Shown: positions 1 through 8,662 of the stretch, one piece after another
Numbering within the stretch: the first letter of the stretch is position 1
Layout of the letters: each line of letters opens with the position of its first letter
NCBI GenBank assembly: GCA_039028975.1
Contig: JBCCHB010000029.1
Location: forward strand, 56,598-120,597
Source: JAHBNG01 sp039028975
GTDB lineage: Bacteria > Chloroflexota > Anaerolineae > Caldilineales > Caldilineaceae
Direction: 5' to 3'
Length of the DNA stretch: 64,000 bases
Program-made: the position numbers and the translations under genes
The notes under the pieces: model-generated
Seen by the model: the letters and a program-made list of their open reading frames with translations, nothing else
Database searches by the model: none
Told to the model about the DNA's origin: nothing

Positions 1-145
1 TTGTTTGGATAGAGGGAAGGGCAACGTTGACAACTGTACCATCAATAAAGGCCATACTGGAACCGAGAATTGTAGCAGCCAGAATCCAAATTCCGGTGAA
101 CGTAGTACGGGGGGTAGTTTTGGCTTGTATAGCGGAGTCTAACAT
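1..145 (-). CDS. MFS drug-efflux transporter, N-terminal fragment (DHA2/EmrB-QacA type)
   Basis: Reading the minus strand from an ATG at 145 gives 48 codons with no stop, running off the left edge. After about 18 polar residues comes a first membrane segment and the stretch GSSMAFIDGTVVNVALPSIQ. This is the characteristic TM1 region of 14-TM EmrB/QacA-type major facilitator pumps (D-G-T-V-V-N-V-A-L-P), which export hydrophobic drugs or metabolites using the proton gradient. Only the first helix is visible, so substrate and full length cannot be judged. The gene diverges from everything to its right. Its upstream region holds repeated and palindromic words that could be operator sites. Confidence 0.8.
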   Translation of the reverse strand, partial: MLDSAIQAKTTPRTTFTGIWILAATILGSSMAFIDGTVVNVALPSIQT

Positions 146-165
146 AGGTGGCTTCTGCCGAATTC

Positions 166-275
166 GTACATCTTTCATTGAAAAATCATAATATCATACA
201 TCTTTCACATCAAGAACCACAGCGGCTGATTCCTCTGCCCTCTATCGTTTTGGAAAATGGCTTTTCCGAAACACG
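166..275. promoter_or_regulatory. Direct repeat and hairpin upstream of the MFS gene
   Basis: The word TACATCTTTCA occurs twice, near 167 and 196, 29 bases apart. At about 246-275 a small imperfect palindrome has arms TTTTGGAAAA and TTTTCCGAAA. Spaced repeats just upstream of an efflux gene could be binding sites for a local regulator, but no regulator gene is visible in the window. Confidence 0.3.
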
Positions 276-360
276 AATATCATGAGTTCAATCTGAAGAC
301 GGAATTCCCTTCTTCAGGGAGAAATCATTGGAATCGACCATTTTCTTCATAGTGGCACTG

Positions 361-444
361 TATACTCAGCTCCGTTTGAGAATGCAGTTTCATTTCTCTG
401 ATAGAGCGTCGGAAAACTACCGTTCCCAAAACGACCACAATATA
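361..444. repeat. Family A palindromic repeat, copy 1
   Basis: An 84-bp element beginning TATACTCAGCTCCGTTTGAG and ending in a near-inverted version (AACGACCACAATATA). It aligns along its full length with 26660-26744 and 8450-8534. The ends fold on each other and the centre reads TCTGATAGAGC. The family looks like a non-autonomous miniature element or REP-like sequence. A short open frame at 328-525 runs straight through it and is not considered a gene. Confidence 0.75.
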
Positions 445-558
445 GAACAACTAGCTGGGGAAACAAATCGAAGCGATCTATTTGATTGCTTGATACCGTG
501 TAAGCGGTTCATCTTGCTAGTTTAACATGCATTCTTAGAATACTTTGTTACGGAAAGA

Positions 559-641
559 TTACTTTATATCTTCAATCGAGCATGACTCTATACGAGAAAT
601 CTACCTTTTTGATTCAGTAGAACTGAATCATCATAAAGTAA
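559..641. promoter_or_regulatory. Nested inverted repeats upstream of parM-like gene (candidate centromere/operator)
   Basis: Two nested inverted repeats sit in the AT-rich spacer before the ParM-like gene. The outer arms are TTACTTTAT (559-567) and ATAAAGTAA (633-641); the inner one is GATTCAGT-AGA-ACTGAATC (611-629). In ParMRC-type systems the partner protein binds repeated sites upstream of the operon, which serve as both centromere and autoregulatory operator. The position fits, but repeats at classical parC sites are more numerous, so this is only a candidate. Confidence 0.35.
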
Positions 642-679
642 ATACCTCAGACTCAGAACATTTATTCCTTTTTCATTTT

Positions 680-708
680 TTGACTTTCTGTTACTATTAT
701 AAAATACT
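680..708 (+). promoter_or_regulatory. Possible sigma70 promoter of the parMR-like operon
   Basis: TTGACT at 680-685 is followed after 17 bases by AATACT (703-708), 4 of 6 matches to the -10 consensus, inside a T-rich stretch. It lies 72 bases upstream of the start codon at 780. Confidence 0.35.
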
Positions 709-779
709 GCGTTTCAACCCGTGACGTAGAAGGTGAATCCAAAGCTACCTAACTGGATTCTAAAAAAGGGGAAACTATC

Positions 780-1826
780 ATGACGATTGATTCGATTGAG
801 CAAATATTGAGCATAGATTTGGGAAGGACAGCGACAAAAACCTGTATGAATCTAGCGGCAGATGGTGTCGCTGTAATACCGGCCAATGTTAAGCGCCTTT
901 ACGTAGAGGAGATACGTCGCGGTTTTGATGAGATAGACGTTGGAGATCCATTGTTAGATCTATGGCTAGAATATAAAGGGCAGGGGTATGCCTTGGGTCA
1001 ATTAGCGTCTGATTTTGGTGCTGATCTAGGGTTAGGCGAACAGAAACGCGAAAATGCACTCATTAAAATCTTTGCTAGTATTGGCTACTTTAAATTATGG
1101 GGGCAGTCACTTGGCATTGTTCTTGGATTGCCCTTTATGTCCCAACAGCAATTTGATCAGGAAAAATCAGAGCTTGTCGATTCATTAGTAGGTGAACATA
1201 CCATCAATTTCCGAGGCGAGTCCGTTCACTGCAACATTCATCACGTTTGGGTAATGCCAGAAGGTTACGGCAGTCTGTTGCATTGCGAAGCACAGCAAAA
1301 ACAGCAAGCAACGGCAAGCACGTTTGTCAATGCATCAGTAGCGGTCATGGATGTCGGCTACCAGACAACTGACTTTTTGTCGTTCGACCGTTTTCGCTTC
1401 GCTCGCGGTGCATCAAACAGCGAACAGTTTGCCATGTCCGAATTTTACGCCCGTTTGGCAGCCAACATTCCTGGTGCAGACAGTCAGTCACTAGCGCTCA
1501 TCGAGGCAGTCAATCAACCAGAGGGCCAACGCTTTTACCGCGCACGGGGCAGCGCGCTGTCCACGGATTTAGATACGCTTCTGCCAGAGTTGCGCTCTGA
1601 CTTTGCTCGTGAGTTATACGATCTCTTGATCCAATGGCTGCCCGAACGTACCCGCGATATTATCATTACTGGTGGCGGCGGCGGCTTCTTCTGGGAAAGC
1701 CTGCGCTCATTGATTAAGACAAGCAACTTAAACCCTCATCTAGCAACCCCGCCCCGGCAGGCCAATGCACTAGGTCAATTCGTCTACGGTGAGATCCGAC
1801 TAAACGCAGCAAAAAAGGAGGCATAG
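780..1826 (+). CDS. ParM/StbA-like actin-family ATPase
   Basis: A 348-residue actin-like ATPase of the prokaryotic ParM/ALP group, expected to form nucleotide-driven filaments that move DNA or another cargo. The actin-fold signatures are in order: phosphate-1 loop IDLGRTATK at 12-20, phosphate-2 loop VMDVGYQTTDF at 189-199, and the adenosine motif IIITGGGGG at 294-302. Length matches ParM-like proteins and is shorter than MreB/FtsA plus tail. An A/G-rich ribosome site (AAAAAAGGGGAAA) precedes ATG 780. The next gene begins four bases after the stop, with its AGGAGG inside this gene's last codons, so the two are co-translated. No replication gene is nearby, so a plasmid origin of the locus is possible but not shown. 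Confidence 0.85.
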   Translation: MTIDSIEQILSIDLGRTATKTCMNLAADGVAVIPANVKRLYVEEIRRGFDEIDVGDPLLDLWLEYKGQGYALGQLASDFGADLGLGEQKRENALIKIFASIGYFKLWGQSLGIVLGLPFMSQQQFDQEKSELVDSLVGEHTINFRGESVHCNIHHVWVMPEGYGSLLHCEAQQKQQATASTFVNASVAVMDVGYQTTDFLSFDRFRFARGASNSEQFAMSEFYARLAANIPGADSQSLALIEAVNQPEGQRFYRARGSALSTDLDTLLPELRSDFARELYDLLIQWLPERTRDIIITGGGGGFFWESLRSLIKTSNLNPHLATPPRQANALGQFVYGEIRLNAAKKEA

Positions 1827-1830
1827 TCCA

Positions 1831-2427
1831 ATGAGCAGCAAAAAAAGTGTCAAGAAAAGTCTGAGTTTTTCAGCCAGTGAAGAGGACCAGAAGCTATTAG
1901 CAACCGCCAATGCAACTCTTGAGGGGGATGAATTTGCCTCGTTCAGCGAATTGGTAAAGGCAGCTCTACAGAACTTTTTCAGTGACGAACGTCCCGGTGA
2001 TAGTACTGATGTAAGTTCAGGAGAGTCGGCAAGAATCGTTCAAGATGAACGGACTCAGGCAAGCCTTGATTTACTCAACGATCAGGTGCAGGAGCTATCA
2101 ACGAATCAGAATGAGCTGCTTGCTGAGTTCAAGATCCAGCAGGAGTCTTGGAAAAGCGAGTCTACAGCCATTCAAGAAAAACTTCAAGCACTACAGAAAG
2201 AGCACGTAGTAGCTATTGAAGAATTGTTCTCGCCCATTCAGGGAGCACAGCAGGAAATACAGGGTTTGCTGCGTCAGCAGGGAGATGAGCTACTTGCGCA
2301 ACTAGGTGAGATCCAAGCTTCAACAATACCTGCCCAATCCAATGAGAGTAATGGCCAAGAAAAGAATGGCGCACCGGAGAGTGGTGATGCACTTTCCTAC
2401 TTGTCGCGGTTTCTAGAGGACTTTTAG
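1831..2427 (+). CDS. ParR-like DNA-binding/coiled-coil partner of the actin ATPase
   Basis: 198 residues with three visible parts. There is a Lys/Ser-rich N terminus (SSKKSVKKSLSF), then a segment around 8-55 (SASEEDQKLL... FSELVKAALQNFF) that could form a ribbon-helix-helix-like DNA-binding unit, then a long Gln/Glu/Leu-rich coiled coil at about 70-160 and a short acidic tail. In ParMRC systems the second gene encodes the adaptor that binds the centromere and the filament end; the order, the coupling (AGGAGG, 4-base gap) and the basic N terminus fit that job. Sequence similarity to known ParR is not obvious, so the assignment rests mainly on context. The protein could instead be a filament regulator. 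Confidence 0.55.
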   Translation: MSSKKSVKKSLSFSASEEDQKLLATANATLEGDEFASFSELVKAALQNFFSDERPGDSTDVSSGESARIVQDERTQASLDLLNDQVQELSTNQNELLAEFKIQQESWKSESTAIQEKLQALQKEHVVAIEELFSPIQGAQQEIQGLLRQQGDELLAQLGEIQASTIPAQSNESNGQEKNGAPESGDALSYLSRFLEDF

Positions 2428-2478
2428 AGCCTAAGGTCTGAGTACTTTGTTTCAGGTCTGATTATGATGTGAAGCGTC

Positions 2479-4854
2479 CTAAAGCTTATTCACCAATTCG
2501 ACCTTACGAGGAGTTTGACACAGCAGAAGTTCGATCTTTTGGGTTAAGATCTCTATATCATAGGGTTTTTGAAGAAAGTCAGTTTGCTTATCCCATCGGA
2601 CCGCTAAAGAGATTTCGTGTTCGCTATAGCCAGACGAAAGGAGAGCAGACAATTCAGGTCTTATTCGACGCATAATCTCCAAGGATTCGATACCGCCCAT
2701 AATTGGCATTTTCGTATCCAGGAGAACCAAATTAATCTGTTCCTGATTGATTTGGAAGATCTCAACAGCTTCTTTGCCATTTGCTGCGGTTAGCACATTC
2801 AACCCAGAGTCCATGAGTATCTCGCTTAGGACATCCAATATAGGGGGTTCATCATCGGCAATTAGGATAGTTCCAGTGAACTGGGTGGTATCGTTCGGCT
2901 TTTCCTCCTGCCCAGATCGATCATACCTGTGTATCGCCGCATCAGAAAGCGGAAACAATGTGCGAAATACAGTCCCTCTATCTTGCCTACTTGACACCTG
3001 GATACCTCCGTTATACAAATGAATTGCACCAAGGGCAGCGGACAAACCCAATCCGCGACCATCGACTTTGGTCGTAAAAAATGGATCGAAAATCCGCGCC
3101 TGAATCTCTGGCAACATACCCGCCCCAGAGTCTCGCACAACCAATTGAACATAGGTTCCAGGTTGGGGGTTACTCTTCCAAATAAACTGTTTGGCGTCGT
3201 CTATGTCAACATGACGGAGTTTGGTATGTACATCGATTTTCCCCTCTTTACCCTCTGTTGCCTCGACAGCATTGAGTACCAAATTCATGATTACTTGTTG
3301 AAGCTGTCCCCGGTCAGCATCCACATATAGGGATGATGGTGAAAGGGTAATACGGAGATCAATCTCTTTGGGAATGGCTGTAGCCAACAATGCCTTATTT
3401 TCAACAATCAAATGGTTCACATCTACTGGCTCAATCTTAAAGTGGCCTTTACCTGTGTAAGCGAGAAGTTGCCTAGTCAAGTCGCTGGCTCGCTGGACTG
3501 CGTTCTCGGCAATGTCAATATGGCGAATGGCTGGTTGTATCAAAGAGTGCCATTCCGGAGGCAATTGTTCAATCACTTGCGGCTGTTCAATGTGTGGATG
3601 AGTCATTGAAGGATAATTTTGCAACTGATTGAGGGCTAATTGATGTCTCATCTGAATTGCTGCCAGAAGATTATTGAAGTCATGGGCGACGCCACCTGCA
3701 AAGAGACCAGTACTCTCCAAACGTTGGGCTTGAATGAGTGCTTCTTGAGTACGTTTTCTCTGTGAAATATCGCGTAAAATAAAGAGAGAGCCTCGTGGGC
3801 GTCCTTGTCGATCAAAGAGATGGTTAATGGTTAGATCGACATATATATCTTCTGCAACTGGGCTAACTTCTGGAAAAACAATCTCGAAATGAGTTTGTTG
3901 GGTATTGTTACGAGATACAGAATAGTAATCAACCTGAGTCGCTAGTTCATGAAGCAAATCTGTCTGCTCAGGACTTAAACAGTGATGCCCAGGGGGCATA
4001 AGGTCATAGACAGTGATGCCAAGAGCTTGATTTTCAGATGTAGATAATAGCTTTAATGCGGCTTCATTGATACTGACAATCTGTCCGGAAAGACCAGTCA
4101 CAATACACCCATCGTTCATGTTTTCATACATAGCCAAATGGGCAACGGACAGAACATCTAATGGGCCAAATCGAAAGACAAACCAGCCAGCAGTGCCACC
4201 AATTGTGGCAAGAGTCAACGGAGATAAGTCGTAGTCTCCAGTTAGATCGATAGCAAATACGACGCGTAATACATTGAAAAGAAGACCAATAATGACAGCG
4301 AGGACCAAAATCGAAACGGTGGATAGGCGAAATGATGGAGACTGTAGCAGTACCTTGATGAAACCAATGGTCCCCAATAAAAGAAGAAGATATGAATAAC
4401 CTGCATAAATAAAGTACTCAGGATTTCTTTCAACAACTAAAAGATGTAAGCCTCCTTTTGATTCAATGGCAAATTCCTTCCATATAAGGTCATGATACTC
4501 TAGAGTCCATGTCAAAATGATTGTGACCACAGGAATAATGGATAAGACGCCAATCCAGAATGCACTTTTCGCAAAGCGGAACTTGAGTACTTGAGCATTA
4601 AAAATGAACCAGCTAATCGGAACCAAAGGAACGCCGATATAGGTCATTTTGTGTAAAAAAATTTTCTCTTCTAAAATGGGGGTGAATTGCTCAAGTGTAT
4701 AGCAGAAAGACCAAAATGATATGGAGGCCATCATGGCCATAAATGGCCACGCGCCAATGCCCCGGCGCCGCGTCCAAGCTAAGTATGCAAGTGCCAAGGT
4801 GATCAACGTACCAGTTGTCAGGGCAATTGAAATGAAGGCGAGTCTCCAATACAT
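2479..4854 (-). CDS. Hybrid sensor histidine kinase (7TM sensor, PAS, HisKA, HATPase, REC)
   Basis: A 791-residue membrane kinase. The first ~225 residues contain about seven hydrophobic helices, as in the histidine-kinase N-terminal 7TM sensor. A PAS-like domain spans about 235-370. The kinase core has an H-box with phospho-acceptor His391 in VAHDFNNLLA, an N-box (IMNLVLNAVEA), and the G-boxes DSGAGM and GRGLGLSAALG. A C-terminal receiver begins with ILIADDEPP and has the acceptor Asp713 in LLDTKMP plus the conserved Lys in LQKPYD. The HDFNN type of H-box is typical of the family of PAS-linked hybrid kinases whose phosphate stays on an attached receiver. No output regulator lies next to it, so the target is unknown; the neighbouring parM-like and membrane genes point outward or the other way. 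Confidence 0.9.
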   Translation of the reverse strand: MYWRLAFISIALTTGTLITLALAYLAWTRRRGIGAWPFMAMMASISFWSFCYTLEQFTPILEEKIFLHKMTYIGVPLVPISWFIFNAQVLKFRFAKSAFWIGVLSIIPVVTIILTWTLEYHDLIWKEFAIESKGGLHLLVVERNPEYFIYAGYSYLLLLLGTIGFIKVLLQSPSFRLSTVSILVLAVIIGLLFNVLRVVFAIDLTGDYDLSPLTLATIGGTAGWFVFRFGPLDVLSVAHLAMYENMNDGCIVTGLSGQIVSINEAALKLLSTSENQALGITVYDLMPPGHHCLSPEQTDLLHELATQVDYYSVSRNNTQQTHFEIVFPEVSPVAEDIYVDLTINHLFDRQGRPRGSLFILRDISQRKRTQEALIQAQRLESTGLFAGGVAHDFNNLLAAIQMRHQLALNQLQNYPSMTHPHIEQPQVIEQLPPEWHSLIQPAIRHIDIAENAVQRASDLTRQLLAYTGKGHFKIEPVDVNHLIVENKALLATAIPKEIDLRITLSPSSLYVDADRGQLQQVIMNLVLNAVEATEGKEGKIDVHTKLRHVDIDDAKQFIWKSNPQPGTYVQLVVRDSGAGMLPEIQARIFDPFFTTKVDGRGLGLSAALGAIHLYNGGIQVSSRQDRGTVFRTLFPLSDAAIHRYDRSGQEEKPNDTTQFTGTILIADDEPPILDVLSEILMDSGLNVLTAANGKEAVEIFQINQEQINLVLLDTKMPIMGGIESLEIMRRIRPELSALLSSGYSEHEISLAVRWDKQTDFLQKPYDIEILTQKIELLLCQTPRKVELVNKL

Positions 4855-5039
4855 CTGATGATATTCTTTTCTGACGAAACTGTAAATTCACTTAGGAAAC
4901 CGCACAGAAACTGAATGAGATAAATGAAGAAGATCCCTCAGATTTCGCAACCCAATAAAACGAATTGTAGTATAAGTATAATTAAGATCCGCAGACCAAC
5001 ACTTACAAAAACCTTACAATGCAGATATAGAGAATTCAT

Positions 5040-5762
5040 ATGAATCAATATCTCACACGGCTTTGGCAAACCATACTCAACACACTTCAATTCGATCAAC
5101 GTGTCTTTCAGATGGTTGAAGACGGAAGCCTCGGTCTAGCAATCCTCATAGGTGTGGCCTTCATAGGTGGCGTCTCCCTTCTATTGGGCCAAAGCGTGAT
5201 TCTATTTGCTAATCGAGTTCGCCCCACGCGCTTCATCGCCAGCCTACTATTAAATGGTATTTTGTATATTGGAAGCTTGGTCGTTTGGGCAGGCTCCATG
5301 CGTTTGGTAGGCTGGTCCGTTGCAGGTGAGTGGATTCCTAGGGGCGATATTGTAAACATTATGTTGTTGACTGCCGCGCCAATGGTCTTCGGCGTGTTGA
5401 TTCTCATACCGTACCTAGGGCCATTCATCAATCGGTTCCTGAATATTTGGAGCTTCCTTATCGCATACCAGATTATTATCTTTAAATATCAGACGGCTTG
5501 GTGGCAAGCGCTTATTGTCGTAGGCACAGGTTGGCTATTATCGGTCCTTATTAGCAATACAATTGGATGGCCCATTATAGCTGCGAGTCGTTATATTCGG
5601 AATTGGGTTGCCGGTGCCGATTTGAATCAATCAACAAATGAACTAATCGAAAGGTACGGACAGATCCTGTTAGCAGATTCTCAAGAGTCCAGTGAATTAG
5701 GCATGGCTCATGGCGAGGAGGACAAGGTCAATACACCCTATGATGGAATGGTTATGCAATAA
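5040..5762 (+). CDS. Polytopic membrane protein, Yip1-like arrangement
   Basis: 240 residues with about five hydrophobic segments (roughly 30-57, 65-85, 103-125, 130-150, 155-178) between a short N terminus and a polar C-terminal tail of about 45 residues. The arrangement and the Pro/Gly-rich loops (LIPYLGPFI) resemble Yip1-domain proteins, but I recognise no diagnostic motif. It is the first of three genes on this strand: the hydrolase starts two bases after its stop and the TPR protein five bases after the hydrolase. This suggests a membrane-anchored complex or shared task. No strong ribosome site is visible before ATG 5040. Confidence 0.6.
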   Translation: MNQYLTRLWQTILNTLQFDQRVFQMVEDGSLGLAILIGVAFIGGVSLLLGQSVILFANRVRPTRFIASLLLNGILYIGSLVVWAGSMRLVGWSVAGEWIPRGDIVNIMLLTAAPMVFGVLILIPYLGPFINRFLNIWSFLIAYQIIIFKYQTAWWQALIVVGTGWLLSVLISNTIGWPIIAASRYIRNWVAGADLNQSTNELIERYGQILLADSQESSELGMAHGEEDKVNTPYDGMVMQ

Positions 5763-5764
5763 AT

Positions 5765-6727
5765 ATGATCACGATAATTCTGCTGGGTATTATAATCATC
5801 ATTCTACTTAGTGCAACGGTGGCTCCGCTTGGTTCGTTGGGCTGGTGGGCAGGTTGGTACGGCGAAGAGCTCTCCACATCATCTGTCCCTGGGACAACGG
5901 AAGCTATCGCTCCCCCAATTCCTGCTCATGACATTGAGTCAAACCGTAAACCTCTTGCCTCTCACTATATAGTCTATCTCTCGGGTATTGGCGCTTTCAC
6001 AGGCAGCTCGATTCCGCATGAGGAGTTTCCTTTCCTGGATGCACTTTGTGAGAACATTCCCAATAGCGTTGTCATTACAGATGTATTTCCTTATTCGGTT
6101 ACCAACGTTGGCTTGACGGGTGAACGTGCCTTTGCCTGGATATGGCGACGCATTGAAGCACTTCGGCCTATTAACCCGACTTCCATGTGGCTCTATATGG
6201 TTGTTGTGCGAAACATGTTTCAAGTGATTGTATCGGCGGACCGACGATATGGTCCCATCTATAACTTAGGTGTAGCAAAAGAGATCTGGCGTAGCCTCTT
6301 ACGTCATGGATACCGGCCAGGTAAAGGTATACCTGTCACCTTGATTGGTACCAGCGGTGGCGGTCAGATATCTGTTGGCTCCATCACCTATTTATCCGAA
6401 GTTGTCGATGTACCGATCCAGGTTATCTCCTTGGGCGGCGTCATCTCGTCTGATCCAGGTCTGTTGAAAGCAGCACACCTTTATCATCTTTATGGAGCAA
6501 ATGACGGGACTCATACCCTAGGCGCAAAGATATTTCCCGGTCGTTGGCCGATTGCGTTCAATTCGGCATGGAATCGTGCCCAAGCGCAAGGCAAAATCAC
6601 GATGAAGGAGACTGGCCCAGCCGACCACGTTGGGAAAGAAAGCCACTTTGATCGAAATGCCTTTGTGGAAGACGGACGTAGCTATTTTGACATTACACTT
6701 CAAGAGGTATTACTGATTCTAAAATAG
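5765..6727 (+). CDS. Membrane-anchored alpha/beta-hydrolase-like protein
   Basis: 320 residues starting with a strongly hydrophobic segment (MITIILLGIIIIILLSATVA), likely a signal anchor. A linker follows, then a domain with the nucleophile-elbow motif GTSGGG centred on Ser197, the G-x-S-x-G pattern of alpha/beta hydrolases. The histidine near the end (SHFDRNAF) sits where the catalytic His of this fold is usually found. I cannot name the family or substrate. The gene follows the membrane protein by two bases and precedes the TPR gene by five, so the three are almost surely co-transcribed. It could be a lipase/esterase or an inactive homologue facing the outside. Confidence 0.6.
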   Translation: MITIILLGIIIIILLSATVAPLGSLGWWAGWYGEELSTSSVPGTTEAIAPPIPAHDIESNRKPLASHYIVYLSGIGAFTGSSIPHEEFPFLDALCENIPNSVVITDVFPYSVTNVGLTGERAFAWIWRRIEALRPINPTSMWLYMVVVRNMFQVIVSADRRYGPIYNLGVAKEIWRSLLRHGYRPGKGIPVTLIGTSGGGQISVGSITYLSEVVDVPIQVISLGGVISSDPGLLKAAHLYHLYGANDGTHTLGAKIFPGRWPIAFNSAWNRAQAQGKITMKETGPADHVGKESHFDRNAFVEDGRSYFDITLQEVLLILK

Positions 6728-6732
6728 AATCT

Positions 6733-8403
6733 ATGGACAGCTACTACGATCTTGGTGCCTACTCCAGACCCGTTAGCACCCACTCAAAAGAGGCCCAACG
6801 CTGGTTTGATCGTGGGCTGATCTGGTGTTATGGCTTTAACCACGAAGAGGCTGCACGCTGCTTCCAACGGGCCTTGGCTGCGGACTCCAGGTGTGCCATG
6901 GCGTGCTGGGGTTTAGCCTATGCTCACGGTCCCTTTATCAATAAGACTTGGCAATCATACGCTGAGATTGAACGCAAGGAAAGTGTTGCGCTTTGCTATG
7001 ATGTGGTACAGAGGGCCGTCGAATGTAGTCATAAGAATCCACCGATAGAACGTGCTCTTATTCGGGCGTTGACAGCCAGATATCCAGCACGCCAAACCAG
7101 GTCGGATACTGACTACGATGCATGGAATCATGCCTACGTCATAGCCATGCGAGATGTGTATGAGGCGTTTCCAGCTGATTTAGATGTCATTACACTTTAC
7201 GCTGAGGCCATTCACAACCACTCTCCCTGGCAGTTGTGGGATATACACCAGGGTACCCCGCGTGAGGGAGCCTATACTATTGACGCAGTCAAGGCCATAG
7301 AAGCCGGATTGGTACTGATTGATGACCAAGGACTTGCCCCACATCCCGGGCTCGCTCATGTTTATATCCACACCATGGAGATGTCGCCATATCCCGAAAG
7401 AGCGCAACCTGTTGCCGATTCGTTGCGCATGTTGGCACCGGACGCGGGGCATCTGTGCCATATGCCCGCGCATATTGATGTGCTCTGTGGCAACTATGAT
7501 AAAGCCATTACGGCCAGCGACAGAGCCATTGATGCCGATAAAAAGTATTTGGCTCAGGTTGGGCACTTTGACTTCTATACTACTGCCTGCTGCCATGACT
7601 ACCACCTGAAAATGTACGCAGCAATGTTTCTAGGGCAGCAGCGAAATGCCATCGAGGCAGCCCAGGGTATCACCAACCTACTAACGGAAGAGATCTTGCG
7701 TGTAGATAAACCTCACATGGCCAATACACTGGAATCATACTACTCCATGAGTATGCACGTCTACGTACGCTTTGGCCGTTGGCAAGAGATTATCGACGCC
7801 CCCATGCCTGGGAATTCTACCCTATATTCTGTTACCACAGGGATGTTTCATTATGCGAAAGGTATCGCCTACGCAGCGACAGGCCAGATTGAAGCGGCAG
7901 AAATCCAAAGCCAATTGTTTGAGCAGGTGCTAGACACTATCCCCACAACACGACTCGTATTCAACAATCGGGCTGCGGATGTGCTTGCCATTGGGCGGGC
8001 AATGTTGCAAGGTGAATTGGCGTATCGCCAAGGCAATTATGCTCAAGCCTTTAATGCTCTAAGGAAGGCGGCCTATCTGGATGATCATCTGGCCTATACT
8101 GAGCCGTGGGCGTGGATGCACCCACCACGTCATGCATTAGGTGCGCTATTGCTGGAACAAAACCATGTAGATGAAGCTGAACGGGTCTACCGGGCCGATC
8201 TGGGGCTTGATCCTGTACTCAATCGGCCTGCTCAACACCCTAATAACGTGTGGAGCCTACATGGATATATGGAATGTTTAAAACGCTTGGGCAAAGTTGA
8301 AGAGGCAGTGTCTATTGAACCTTTTCTAGACCGGGCGTTGGCCCGGGCCGATGTGGAGATCAATGCCTCCTGCCGTTGCCGTACACATCTCTGTCTTGAT
8401 TAA
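6733..8403 (+). CDS. TPR-repeat protein with conserved His-rich block
   Basis: 556 residues built of helical TPR-like repeats. The first is clear at about 30-70 (HEEAARCFQRALAADSRCAM), and more appear near 240-270 and in the last third (AQAFNALRKAAYLDD). In the middle is a conserved-looking block rich in His: HVYIHTMEMSPYPERA followed by GHLCHMPAHID. Similar HxxxHxxE...HMPAHI patterns occur in a widespread group of bacterial TPR proteins and look more like a metal site than a scaffold; that is inference. Cytoplasmic by sequence (no signal peptide). Third gene of the 5040-8403 unit. Confidence 0.7.
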   Translation: MDSYYDLGAYSRPVSTHSKEAQRWFDRGLIWCYGFNHEEAARCFQRALAADSRCAMACWGLAYAHGPFINKTWQSYAEIERKESVALCYDVVQRAVECSHKNPPIERALIRALTARYPARQTRSDTDYDAWNHAYVIAMRDVYEAFPADLDVITLYAEAIHNHSPWQLWDIHQGTPREGAYTIDAVKAIEAGLVLIDDQGLAPHPGLAHVYIHTMEMSPYPERAQPVADSLRMLAPDAGHLCHMPAHIDVLCGNYDKAITASDRAIDADKKYLAQVGHFDFYTTACCHDYHLKMYAAMFLGQQRNAIEAAQGITNLLTEEILRVDKPHMANTLESYYSMSMHVYVRFGRWQEIIDAPMPGNSTLYSVTTGMFHYAKGIAYAATGQIEAAEIQSQLFEQVLDTIPTTRLVFNNRAADVLAIGRAMLQGELAYRQGNYAQAFNALRKAAYLDDHLAYTEPWAWMHPPRHALGALLLEQNHVDEAERVYRADLGLDPVLNRPAQHPNNVWSLHGYMECLKRLGKVEEAVSIEPFLDRALARADVEINASCRCRTHLCLD

Positions 8404-8449
8404 CGGTATGCTGCAAAAAAATTTCCTTCATTACTTCTCGTTTACAAGT

Positions 8450-8534
8450 TATACTCTGCTCAGTTTGAAAAAGGGTGTTTGGTCTCTGTGGTAGAGCTTT
8501 GGAAAACACCTGTTTTTAAATCGACCGCAGCATA
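8450..8534. repeat. Family A palindromic repeat, copy 2
   Basis: An 85-bp copy of the element at 361-444 and 26660-26744: starts TATACTCTGCTCAGTTTGA, has the central GTGGTAGAGC, and ends TCGACCGCAGCATA. It abuts a family B repeat starting at about 8540, so most of this spacer is repeat. Confidence 0.75.
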
Positions 8535-8539
8535 GATAC

Positions 8540-8650
8540 TATACTTCGCCAGAAAGATCTTGCCCCGACTCTTGAGCAATTCACTCTGAGAAATTCCTGG
8601 ATGAGGGATATTTCCGTCTTTACGGGACCAAGCTTTTTCTAGCCATCTAC
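8540..8650 (+). repeat. Family B palindromic repeat, copy 1
   Basis: About 110 bp beginning ACTTCGCCAGAAAGATCTTG and ending GGACCAAGCTTTTTCTAGCC, whose reverse complement resembles the start. It shares words in the same order with 11914-12034 and, in the opposite orientation, 21901-21993 (compare CCCCGACTCTTGAGCAATTC with CCCGACTCCTGACCAATCC). It lies directly upstream of the ribosome site of the next gene, so it may form part of that gene's leader RNA. Confidence 0.65.
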
Positions 8651-8662
8651 AAGGAGATGACT

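Noticed and set aside
328..525. Short open frame of 65 residues
   Set aside because: It runs through a family A palindromic repeat, has no ribosome site and no protein-like pattern.
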